DNA of 5,043 nt, from the NCBI GenBank assembly GCA_902796865.1, contig CADBQZ010000099.1, positions 1 to 5,043 on the forward strand, in the 5' to 3' direction. This DNA is from an uncultured Ruminococcus sp. (GTDB taxonomy: Bacteria > Bacillota > Clostridia > Oscillospirales > Ruminococcaceae). The notes under the pieces are model-generated. The model ran no database searches, was not told the DNA's origin, and saw nothing but the letters and a program-made list of their open reading frames with translations. Shown here piece after piece: positions 1 to 5,043 of the stretch (the stretch's first letter is position 1; each line of letters opens with the position of its first letter). Both the position numbers and the translations under genes were made by a program.

Positions 1-1066
1 GAAGCATTTCAGGTTCTTCATAGGTCATCACTATGTCGTCTATCCTTGCTTTTTCAGCATAGATAAGCACGGCCTCTCCAAGCTCCGCCAATATATCCAT
101 TGTATCGAAGTGGAGCGAAAAATGTCCGCTCTGCATTCTTGAAAAGTCTAAAAGCTCCTCGACCATCTGTGAAAGACGCTCGGTTTCGCCGGATATTACC
201 CTTATACCCTTTCTTATTATAACAGCATCTCTTTCGGCGCTTATTGTTTCCGACCAGCCTCTTATAGCTGTGAGCGGAGTTCTCAGCTCATGGGACACCG
301 ACGAGATAAACTCGTTTTTCATAGCATCTGCATTGGAAAGCTCATCAGCCATATGGTTTATCGCCGTACAAAGCTCGCCTATCTCGTCATTGCTGTGATT
401 TTTTATTCTCTCGGAAAAATCACCGAGTGCGAATTTTCCTGCTGTTTTGCTTATCTGTCTTACGGGCTTTATTATCGAATTCATGAAATAATATCCCGTA
501 AACGCAAGAAGAAGCAGTATAGCGATACATACAAATGTAAGGGCGGCTATATATGCCGTTACCGTTTTATCTGTTTCCGAAAGAGAGACCGCTGCTCTTA
601 TAGCCATGCAGTCTTTTCCAAGATCTTCTATGAGATATGAAGCAGTCATCACTCTTTCACCGTTTTCAAGACTTCCGGTATAATATCCAAAGCCGTTTCC
701 GGAATCTTCTGCTTCCTTTATGTCGGGAAGATCCGGCGTTTCGGCAAGACTTTCGGGTTCAAATCCTGATGATGTTTCGCATATCCGTCCTTTTGTATCT
801 ATTGCCATAAGCTCCATTTTATCTTTATCAGGGAAGCTGTGGATTATATTTCTGAGTTCCGATCTGAAATCAACAGAATCGTCCCCGGCATACATCGAAA
901 GTATACCGGTAACTGAACTCAGCTTGGAATTCAGATACTGTTTCACCGAGCTGTAGTAATAGCCGTGTATGATGTATATAAAAACCATCTCAAGCAAAAG
1001 CATTATCATAAATACTATGCCCATGTTGCTTACCAGCCAGCGTTTAGTGATGCTTTTTTTAGTCAA
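1..1066 (-). CDS. Membrane sensor histidine kinase, partial (C-terminal ATPase domain lies outside the window)
   Basis: Reading the minus strand from a TTG at 1066 gives 355 codons, open to the window edge. The order is: a basic N-terminus (TKKSITKRW), a first membrane segment at about residues 15-33, an extracytoplasmic sensor region of about 135 residues, a second membrane segment at about 171-194, a HAMP linker at about 195-248 (it contains IIKPVRQI and the DEIGEL motif), then the HisKA dimerisation domain. The H-box SVSHELRTPLT places the phospho-accepting histidine at residue 259, and DFSRMQSG closes the second helix. The N, D/F and G boxes that bind ATP are beyond position 1. The sensor region has the look of a single PDC/Cache-like domain (ELMAIDTKGRI near residues 85-95), but this is only a guess from pattern. 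It has two cysteines, C96 and C153. The gene lies 39 nt after the response regulator, in the same frame as that gene's stop, so the two are probably cotranscribed partners. The signal sensed is unknown. Confidence 0.93.
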   Translation of the reverse strand, partial: MTKKSITKRWLVSNMGIVFMIMLLLEMVFIYIIHGYYYSSVKQYLNSKLSSVTGILSMYAGDDSVDFRSELRNIIHSFPDKDKMELMAIDTKGRICETSSGFEPESLAETPDLPDIKEAEDSGNGFGYYTGSLENGERVMTASYLIEDLGKDCMAIRAAVSLSETDKTVTAYIAALTFVCIAILLLLAFTGYYFMNSIIKPVRQISKTAGKFALGDFSERIKNHSNDEIGELCTAINHMADELSNADAMKNEFISSVSHELRTPLTAIRGWSETISAERDAVIIRKGIRVISGETERLSQMVEELLDFSRMQSGHFSLHFDTMDILAELGEAVLIYAEKARIDDIVMTYEEPEML

Positions 1067-1076
1067 GAAAAAACTG

Positions 1077-1084
1077 CCCTCCTT
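1077..1084 (-). promoter_or_regulatory. Ribosome binding site that fixes the TTG start of the histidine kinase
   Basis: The minus strand reads AAGGAGGG here, a strong Shine-Dalgarno match, with about 11 nt between AGGAGG and the TTG at 1066. No ATG or GTG lies in frame between the preceding TGA (1108-1106) and this TTG. The first in-frame ATG is codon 15, which would remove the basic N-terminus in front of the first membrane segment. TTG is therefore the best start. Confidence 0.8.
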
Positions 1085-1105
1085 AAATTTCAGGATAATG
1101 AAAGA

Positions 1106-1804
1106 TCATTCTTCCTCCCATTTGTATCCATATCCCCATATAGTCATTATATAACGGGGCTTTGAGGGTTCGTCTTCTATCTTCATTCTTATTCGTCTTA
1201 TATTTACATCAACGATCTTATCATCGCCGTAGTAATTTTCACCCCATATATGGGTAAGTATGCTCGAACGGTCAAGCGCAGTATTCTTATTATTTAAAAA
1301 ATACTCCATTATCTGATACTCGACCTGGGTAAGGTCTATGACCTTGCCGTTTTTTGAGACAGTCCTGCTTTTTAAATTAAGCTCAAACGGTCCGGAATGA
1401 AGCAGCGTCGTATCATCTTCTTTTATAAAGCTCATGCAGACACGCCTGTATATCGCATCGACACGGGCAGTAAGCTCAGACGGCGAAAACGGCTTTGTTA
1501 TGTAATCGTCCGCACCTATCATAAGTCCGCTTACCTTATCCATTTCCTGTGCCTTTGCAGTAAGCATTATTATACCGAGAGTAGAACTTTTTTCACGGAG
1601 TTTTTTACAAACCGTAAATCCATCTATTCCCGGCATCATAACATCGAGAAGTATTATGTCAAAATTGCCTTTTTCTTCGACAAATTTCCTCAAAGCGTCC
1701 TCTCCGCAGTTTACATCGTAAACATCATATCCGGCACGCTTTAAGTTTATGACAACAAATTCTCTTATAGCATCTTCGTCCTCGCATACAAGTATACGTT
1801 TCAT
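1106..1804 (-). CDS. OmpR/PhoB-family response regulator
   Basis: This 232-residue protein has the standard two-domain layout and length of the family. The N-terminal receiver (about 1-120) has the acidic pair E8/D9, the phosphorylation site D54 in LLDVMMPGIDG, the switch residue T82 in MLTAK and the conserved lysine K104 in TKPFSP. The C-terminal winged-helix DNA-binding domain (about 130-230) shows the usual features: LTQVEYQIMEYF, a recognition helix near DDKIVDVNIRRIRMKI, and the wing ending GYGYKWEEE. It should be a cytoplasmic transcription factor phosphorylated by the adjacent kinase; its target promoters cannot be told from this window. The start is secure, because an in-frame TAA lies at 1810-1808, just upstream of the ATG. 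The ribosome site is weak: AAGGGA sits about 15 nt away, and GGTG at 1816-1813 is better spaced. The gene follows the lipoprotein gene after 21 nt. Confidence 0.96.
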   Translation of the reverse strand: MKRILVCEDEDAIREFVVINLKRAGYDVYDVNCGEDALRKFVEEKGNFDIILLDVMMPGIDGFTVCKKLREKSSTLGIIMLTAKAQEMDKVSGLMIGADDYITKPFSPSELTARVDAIYRRVCMSFIKEDDTTLLHSGPFELNLKSRTVSKNGKVIDLTQVEYQIMEYFLNNKNTALDRSSILTHIWGENYYGDDKIVDVNIRRIRMKIEDEPSKPRYIMTIWGYGYKWEEE

Positions 1805-1825
1805 AAATTAAACACCATTTCCCTT

Positions 1826-3124
1826 TCAGCTTTTGAATCTGAATCTTGATATAAGGGAGGCATCTGTTGTATACAGACTGTTTTCCCTGTTGTATTTTAT
1901 ATAATAATATTTTCCGTATCCGGAATGCAGAAGTGTATATCCTTCCTTCTGAGCATCATCTTTTTCTTTTTCAGATACGGTCAAAAGTGTAAATATCTCT
2001 TTTGCGGTCTCCGGGTCATCACCATACCCTAAAGTCACGGAATTTTTTTCGATATCTCTTTTTGCAGTTACTCTTCCTCTCCATTCATTCGGGATAAGGA
2101 AGTAATAGCCGCTTGTAAGACTGTATAAGCTTTCGTATTCGGGTATCACAGCACCGCTGTCTGATACGGTATACCACGAAGTAAAATAAACAGGTTCTCC
2201 CGAAAGCCCGTCATATCCCGGGCAGATATGCGGTACAGGTATCTCCGGTGTTCCGTCGCCGTCTATATCATCGGTAAGATACTGTGCTGGTCTTGCTGTG
2301 CTTCTGTTCAAGCGTTTCTGCGAAAGCTGTTCTTCTCCGTCACAGAAAAGAAGATCGGTAACGACATTGCCGCCTGCGGTCTGTGCATCTATATAAATAT
2401 AAGTTCCGCCGTCTTTGCTTTTGAGCTTTATATTTTTATATCCGATATAGCTCTCATCGAGCGCTGTGGAGCTGCTTTTGAAAGTTCCCTCTTTTCCCGG
2501 GGAATACACTACTGCCGACGCTATCTTTGAAGCAGACTGTGACGATATCGAAAGAAGCTCCGTTTCGCCGTCCGAATCAAGATCCGCTGTCTCGAAATAT
2601 GAATAAGGCTCGTTCTCAAACGAAGTATCAAGTGCTTCGTCCGAATAGCTGTAGATGTAAAAAGCCTTTTCGCTTATGTTCGGCAGGATATATCCTACTA
2701 TTATCTCAGTCTTTTCAAGGCTTCCCAGATGACTTATCTCTATCTTGTCGAGCTCATTACCGTCCGCTTTCGCATCATACACAGAGCGCCATTTTCCGTC
2801 CGTCTGATCCAAAACGTTCATGTGAAGCTCGTTTTCGCTATTTTCTTCGCTTTTTAAGCGGTAAAATACCAGAGCTTCATCATTATCATCATCGTCAAGA
2901 TCGCCTAAGATAAATGCGGACAGATTATTTCCACTTTTCGGATATTCAAGTTCCATTTCCGAACCGGTATAATTTTTAAGCGCCGTATATATAAGCTCCT
3001 GTTTTTCACCGAGCTTCGGCGGCGACAAAAGGCTGTCTATGCTTCCGCCGAATATACATCCGCTCAGAAGAGTGCAAAGGGATACACAAAAAATGAGTAC
3101 CGAAAAAGATCTTTTTATCTTCAT
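1826..3124 (-). CDS. Lipoprotein with FG-GAP/VCBS-like calcium-loop motifs, function unknown
   Basis: The 432-residue product begins with a lipoprotein signal: basic KIKR, a hydrophobic stretch at 7-20, and lipobox LLSGC with the lipidated cysteine at 23. The mature protein should be anchored to the outer face of the membrane. Three acidic loops resemble the D-x-D-x-D-G type of FG-GAP/VCBS or EF-hand-like repeats. They are GDLDDDDNDEA (74-84), ADLDSDGETEL (180-190) and DDIDGDGTPEI (285-295). Each is followed by or close to beta-rich sequence, and they are about 105 residues apart, suggesting blades of a propeller or repeated beta modules. The first loop lacks the usual glycine. The last 100 residues (from about YYFLIPNEWRGRV, 340-352) look like a separate beta-rich domain. 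No catalytic motif is seen. The place ahead of a regulator-kinase pair suggests an accessory sensor or a target of the pair, but this is inference. AGGAG at 3141-3137 serves as ribosome site, 12 nt from the ATG. Confidence 0.88.
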   Translation of the reverse strand: MKIKRSFSVLIFCVSLCTLLSGCIFGGSIDSLLSPPKLGEKQELIYTALKNYTGSEMELEYPKSGNNLSAFILGDLDDDDNDEALVFYRLKSEENSENELHMNVLDQTDGKWRSVYDAKADGNELDKIEISHLGSLEKTEIIVGYILPNISEKAFYIYSYSDEALDTSFENEPYSYFETADLDSDGETELLSISSQSASKIASAVVYSPGKEGTFKSSSTALDESYIGYKNIKLKSKDGGTYIYIDAQTAGGNVVTDLLFCDGEEQLSQKRLNRSTARPAQYLTDDIDGDGTPEIPVPHICPGYDGLSGEPVYFTSWYTVSDSGAVIPEYESLYSLTSGYYFLIPNEWRGRVTAKRDIEKNSVTLGYGDDPETAKEIFTLLTVSEKEKDDAQKEGYTLLHSGYGKYYYIKYNRENSLYTTDASLISRFRFKS

Positions 3125-3155
3125 TTTCCTTTGCTTCTCCTTTGCATCATATTGT

Positions 3156-3174
3156 AAAGGGATTTATTCCCTTT
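3156..3174 (-). other. Small hairpin at the end of the citrate synthase gene
   Basis: AAAGGGA (3156-3162) and TCCCTTT (3168-3174) form a perfect 7-bp stem with a 5-nt loop. The TAA stop of citrate synthase (3166-3164) lies in the loop. On the minus strand the stem is followed by ACAATATG, not a T-run, so it does not look like an intrinsic terminator. It could be an mRNA-stabilising or processing element between the first and second genes, or chance in AT-rich sequence. Confidence 0.35.
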
Positions 3175-4534
3175 CATTTATCGGTCTGTATTCACGCTTG
3201 CTTGCAACAGCCTTATAAGCCGGACGGATTATCCTCTTTCCGGTTATCTTTTCTTCTATCCTGTGCGCCGACCAGCCTGCTATTCTTGAAACTGCAAAAA
3301 GCGGTGTATACAATTCTTCCGGGATATGGAGCATCTTGTAAACAAGTCCCGAATACATATCCACGTTTGCACATACTGCCTTGTCGATACCCTTGACTTC
3401 CTTCATTATATCAGGGGTAAGTCTTTCTATCGTATCAAGAAGCTTGAATTCAGCCTCTATCTCCTGTCCGGCAGCAAGCTCAAACGCTTTCTTTTTAAGT
3501 ATCTTTGCTCTCGGGTCGGAAACAGTATATACCGCATGACCCATTCCGTAAACCAGACCCGAACCGTCGTTCGCTTCCTTTTTGAGCACTTTCTTTATGT
3601 GGTCTGCGACCTGTCCTTCGTCTTCCCAGTTTTTGACATTTTCCTTGAAGTTTTCAAGCATCTGCATTACCTTTATGTTTGCACCGCCGTGTCTGGGTCC
3701 TTTGAGTGCGCCTATTGCGGCAGCGTATGCCGAATATGCGTCAGTTCCCGACGATGTAAGCACTCTGCACGCAAAAGCAGAGTTATTTCCTCCGCCGTGC
3801 TCTGCATGGAGCATAAGCAAAGTATCAAGAAGGCAGGCTTCGTCTCTTGTAAACTGTCTGTCGAGCCTCATAAGAGAAAGTATCGTCTCTGCGATAGTCT
3901 GTTCCTTTATAAGAGGGTGCATTATCATGCTTCTATGGTCGTAATAGCTCTTTTTTGCCTGATAAGCGTGTACCATTATGACAGGGAGCTTTGCGATAAG
4001 ATCGCAGGCTATCCTCATCTCGTTCAAAAGACTTGCATCTTCACATTTATCATCATATGAGTAAAGAGCAAGAATGCTTCTTCCGAGCTTGTTCATTATA
4101 TTTTTAGAGGGAGCTTTGAGTATCATATCAACAACAAAATTGCTAGGAAGCTCTCTCCTTTCAGATATATAATCTGTAAATGCGTCTAAAGCCTCTTTAG
4201 TTGGAAGCTTTCCGGTCAGAAGCAGGAAAACTACCTCCTCAAAGCCGAACCTTCCGTCCTTCTGGACATTTTCAACTATATCGTTTATGTTATATCCTCT
4301 GTAGTAAAGTTCGCCTTCGGCAGGGACCTTTTCACCTTCATCGACAACATATCCGTGTACGTTGCAGACTTTTGTGATACCTGCCACAACGCCCGTGCCA
4401 TCTTTATTTCTAAGACCCCTTTTTACGTCGAATTTGTCGTAAAGATTCGGGTCAAACTGAGAATGTTCCGCTAATGCATCGCATAATCTTTTAATATTGG
4501 TACTATAGATATTTTCCATCTTACTCACTTCCAA
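3164..4534 (-). CDS. Citrate synthase (Si type; citrate/2-methylcitrate synthase family)
   Basis: This cytoplasmic enzyme joins acetyl-CoA and oxaloacetate to make citrate, the entry step of the TCA cycle and the route to 2-oxoglutarate and glutamate in anaerobes with a partial cycle. Numbering from TTG 4534 gives 456 residues, longer than the roughly 370-residue Bacillus type because of an N-terminal extension. The active-site landmarks are present: LHAEHGGGNNSAF with catalytic H246, GPRHGGAN with H282, GMGHAVYTVSDPRA with H333 and R342, VDMYSG with catalytic D392, and R437 in RIIRPAY. This is the Si fold, not the unrelated Re-citrate synthase of some clostridia. A 2-methylcitrate synthase role is possible, but no prp-type genes are adjacent. 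The start is not certain. TTG 4534 has AGGAG 8 nt upstream; ATG at codon 6 (4519) has GGAAG 8 nt upstream and would give 451 residues. A consensus promoter precedes the gene. Confidence 0.96.
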   Translation of the reverse strand: MEVSKMENIYSTNIKRLCDALAEHSQFDPNLYDKFDVKRGLRNKDGTGVVAGITKVCNVHGYVVDEGEKVPAEGELYYRGYNINDIVENVQKDGRFGFEEVVFLLLTGKLPTKEALDAFTDYISERRELPSNFVVDMILKAPSKNIMNKLGRSILALYSYDDKCEDASLLNEMRIACDLIAKLPVIMVHAYQAKKSYYDHRSMIMHPLIKEQTIAETILSLMRLDRQFTRDEACLLDTLLMLHAEHGGGNNSAFACRVLTSSGTDAYSAYAAAIGALKGPRHGGANIKVMQMLENFKENVKNWEDEGQVADHIKKVLKKEANDGSGLVYGMGHAVYTVSDPRAKILKKKAFELAAGQEIEAEFKLLDTIERLTPDIMKEVKGIDKAVCANVDMYSGLVYKMLHIPEELYTPLFAVSRIAGWSAHRIEEKITGKRIIRPAYKAVASKREYRPINERE

Positions 4535-4542
4535 TCCATGTT

Positions 4543-4547
4543 CTCCT
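4543..4547 (-). promoter_or_regulatory. Ribosome binding site of citrate synthase (supports the TTG start)
   Basis: The minus strand reads AGGAG at 4547-4543, 8 nt ahead of TTG 4534, which is ideal spacing. The 9-mer TATAGGAGA that holds it (4550-4542) occurs a second time 16 nt upstream (4566-4558), where no start codon follows. A competing site, GGAAG at 4532-4528, is well spaced for the ATG at 4519. Confidence 0.6.
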
Positions 4548-4553
4548 ATATTT

Positions 4554-4572
4554 ATTATCTCCTATAGATAAT
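4554..4572 (-). promoter_or_regulatory. Inverted repeat at the predicted transcription start of citrate synthase
   Basis: ATTATCT (4554-4560) and AGATAAT (4566-4572) are perfect 7-base arms around a 5-base centre. The predicted transcription start (about 4570) falls inside the dyad, which ends just before the ribosome site. It could be an operator where a repressor blocks the promoter, or a short hairpin at the 5' end of the mRNA. No known regulator site is firmly recognised. AT-rich chance symmetry is possible. Confidence 0.45.
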
Positions 4573-4576
4573 TTCT

Positions 4577-4605
4577 ATTATACCTTATTTTTAAAGATAT
4601 GTCAA
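4577..4605 (-). promoter_or_regulatory. Consensus sigma-A (sigma-70-type) promoter for citrate synthase and the genes after it
   Basis: The minus strand has TTGACA (4605-4600), a 17-nt spacer, and TATAAT (4582-4577): both hexamers and the spacing match the vegetative consensus exactly. An A-rich tract, AAAAAGAAAAAAG, lies immediately upstream of the -35 (about 4618-4606) and resembles an UP element. Transcription should start near 4570, giving a leader of about 36 nt before TTG 4534. No other good promoter was seen upstream of the lipoprotein, regulator or kinase genes, so this may drive all four. Confidence 0.9.
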
Positions 4606-4618
4606 CTTTTTTCTTTTT

Positions 4619-4644
4619 CCGGGTGTCCCCGTCCGGGTGTCCCC
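4619..4644. repeat. Short direct repeat, two copies of a 12-mer
   Basis: CCGGGTGTCCCC occurs at 4619-4630 and again at 4633-4644, a 14-bp period. The second copy is also the start of the first 64-bp unit downstream. The block ends about 14 bp before the -35 element of the citrate synthase promoter. Confidence 0.75.
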
Positions 4645-4771
4645 GGAGGACAAACGCCCTGTCCCTTTTAATTTTATTGCAACCTTTAATTCCCGACCGG
4701 GTGACCCCGGTTGACAAACGCCCTGTCGCTTCTAATTCTATTTTGCCTTTTAATTCCCGACCGGCAACCCG
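4633..4771. repeat. Tandem 64-bp intergenic repeat, two copies plus a degenerate third
   Basis: Units begin at 4633 and 4697, exactly 64 bp apart. Shared blocks include CCGGGTG(T/A)CCCCGG, GACAAACGCCCTGTC (4649-4663 and 4713-4727), a TAATT-rich middle, and TAATTCCCGACCGG at the end. A decayed third start (CCGGCAACCCG) follows at 4761. CCGGG..CCCGG gives each unit a small GC-rich dyad. The block is clearly richer in GC than the flanking sequence. It resembles a dispersed REP-like intergenic family, but only local copies can be seen here. Confidence 0.8.
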
Positions 4772-4809
4772 AAAGCGGCGTGCGCCCATTATATTTAATT
4801 TGTTCTCTG

Positions 4810-4830
4810 CGGGCGAGCAGTGCTCGCCCC
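4810..4830. repeat. REP-like perfect palindrome
   Basis: GGGCGAGCA (4811-4819) and TGCTCGCCC (4821-4829) form 9-bp perfect arms around a single G. Palindromes of this GGGCGAGCA/TGCTCGCCC type, followed by CCTACA, are familiar to me as recurrent intergenic elements in gut Firmicutes; that memory was not checked. No T-run follows on either strand, so it does not look like a terminator. Confidence 0.65.
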
Positions 4831-4995
4831 TACACTTGGTTCTAAGGTATCTTTTCAAAAAATGTCAAATTATAAATTTACTTTTGCGATGTTTTATAGG
4901 AAATCCGTAAAGCTTTAATCAGACGAAAACAAGTCGAGACTTGCTTAATTGGTACACAGTATTGCAGGCGAATTTCTTAATGTTTCTTTCTTTGT
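4831..4995. other. AT-rich intergenic stretch without a recognisable gene
   Basis: No coding frame with a ribosome site, tRNA or riboswitch pattern was recognised here. The only structure seen is a short palindrome, CAAGTC-GA-GACTTG (4930-4943), of unclear meaning. A lone TTGACA on the minus strand at 4868-4863 has no matching -10. Confidence 0.5.
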
Positions 4996-5030
4996 CTTAC
5001 TTTCTTTTGCGTTAGCATAAAGAAAGTAAG
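4996..5030. repeat. Long inverted repeat (hairpin) at the right edge
   Basis: CTTACTTTCTTT (4996-5007) and AAAGAAAGTAAG (5019-5030) are perfect 12-bp arms. Inside them TGC (5008-5010) pairs with GCA (5015-5017) around loop GTTA, with T5018 bulged. Copies of related TTTCTTT motifs flank it (4983-4993, 5034-5042), and the element seems to continue past the window. It is probably another repeated intergenic palindrome. A terminator for a gene beyond the edge is less likely, because the minus-strand side lacks a T-run. Confidence 0.65.
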
Positions 5031-5043
5031 TGCTTTTCTTTGC

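Noticed and set aside
290..956. Plus-strand open frames of 116 and 78 codons
   Set aside because: They are antisense to the histidine kinase, whose continuous minus-strand frame carries HAMP and H-box motifs.
1801..1818. Five-codon frame (MVFNL) ending in an ATGA overlap with the response regulator start
   Set aside because: The only purine-rich site (AAGGGA, 1825-1820) is too close to its ATG to work well, and such a short frame arises easily by chance.
3326..4060. Long plus-strand open frame (244 codons) opposite citrate synthase
   Set aside because: It is fully antisense to an enzyme gene with intact active-site motifs. The product is rich in Cys, His and Tyr with no recognisable domain, as expected for a shadow frame.
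4633..4771. Possible CRISPR array
   Set aside because: Only two units, with the whole 64-bp unit conserved rather than constant repeats separated by unique spacers.
4562..4858. Minus-strand open frame (98 codons) over the repeat block and promoter
   Set aside because: Its sequence is made from the 64-bp repeats and it runs through the consensus promoter. No family is recognisable, so it is likely spurious.
4863..4868. Second TTGACA on the minus strand upstream of the repeats
   Set aside because: At 17 nt spacing the next hexamer is TTAGAA, a poor -10, and no gene starts between it and the main promoter.
4599..4910. Plus-strand open frame (103 codons) over the repeats
   Set aside because: It covers the A-tract, the tandem repeats and the palindrome. 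Its low-complexity, repeat-derived sequence does not look like protein.
4930..4943. Palindrome CAAGTC-GA-GACTTG
   Set aside because: Six-base arms without neighbouring promoter, gene or T-run; likely chance.

Overview
The window looks like part of a chromosome from a gut-type Clostridia bacterium, in the Oscillospiraceae/Ruminococcus/[Eubacterium] siraeum area. This is inferred from heavy use of ATA (Ile) and AGA (Arg) codons, AGGAG-type ribosome sites, two probable TTG starts, a Gram-positive-style lipoprotein, a clostridial-type citrate synthase and an OmpR-type two-component pair. The species cannot be fixed from this sequence alone.

All four genes lie on the minus strand and read from high to low coordinates. 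A long non-coding region (about 4535-5043) comes first. It carries a hairpin repeat, a REP-like palindrome, a 64-bp tandem repeat block, and then a consensus vegetative promoter (TTGACA-17-TATAAT, 4605-4577). The promoter drives a Si-type citrate synthase (4534-3164). After 39 nt comes a lipoprotein with three acidic calcium-loop-like FG-GAP/VCBS-type motifs (3124-1826), then after 21 nt an OmpR-family response regulator (1804-1106), then after 39 nt a membrane sensor histidine kinase (1066 to the window edge). The kinase starts at TTG and is cut by the window, so it lacks its ATP-binding domain here.

No terminator-like stem plus T-tract separates any of these genes and no good internal promoter was seen. 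The simplest reading is one transcript, citrate synthase - lipoprotein - regulator - kinase. The kinase and regulator form an obvious phosphorelay pair. The lipoprotein would sit on the outer face of the membrane, on the same side as the kinase sensor domain, and may be an accessory or target protein of that pair. Why citrate synthase leads the set is not shown by the sequence. No clearly new large system is present. The most notable points are the gene grouping, a dyad at the presumed transcription start of citrate synthase, and the cluster of intergenic repeats immediately upstream of its promoter.
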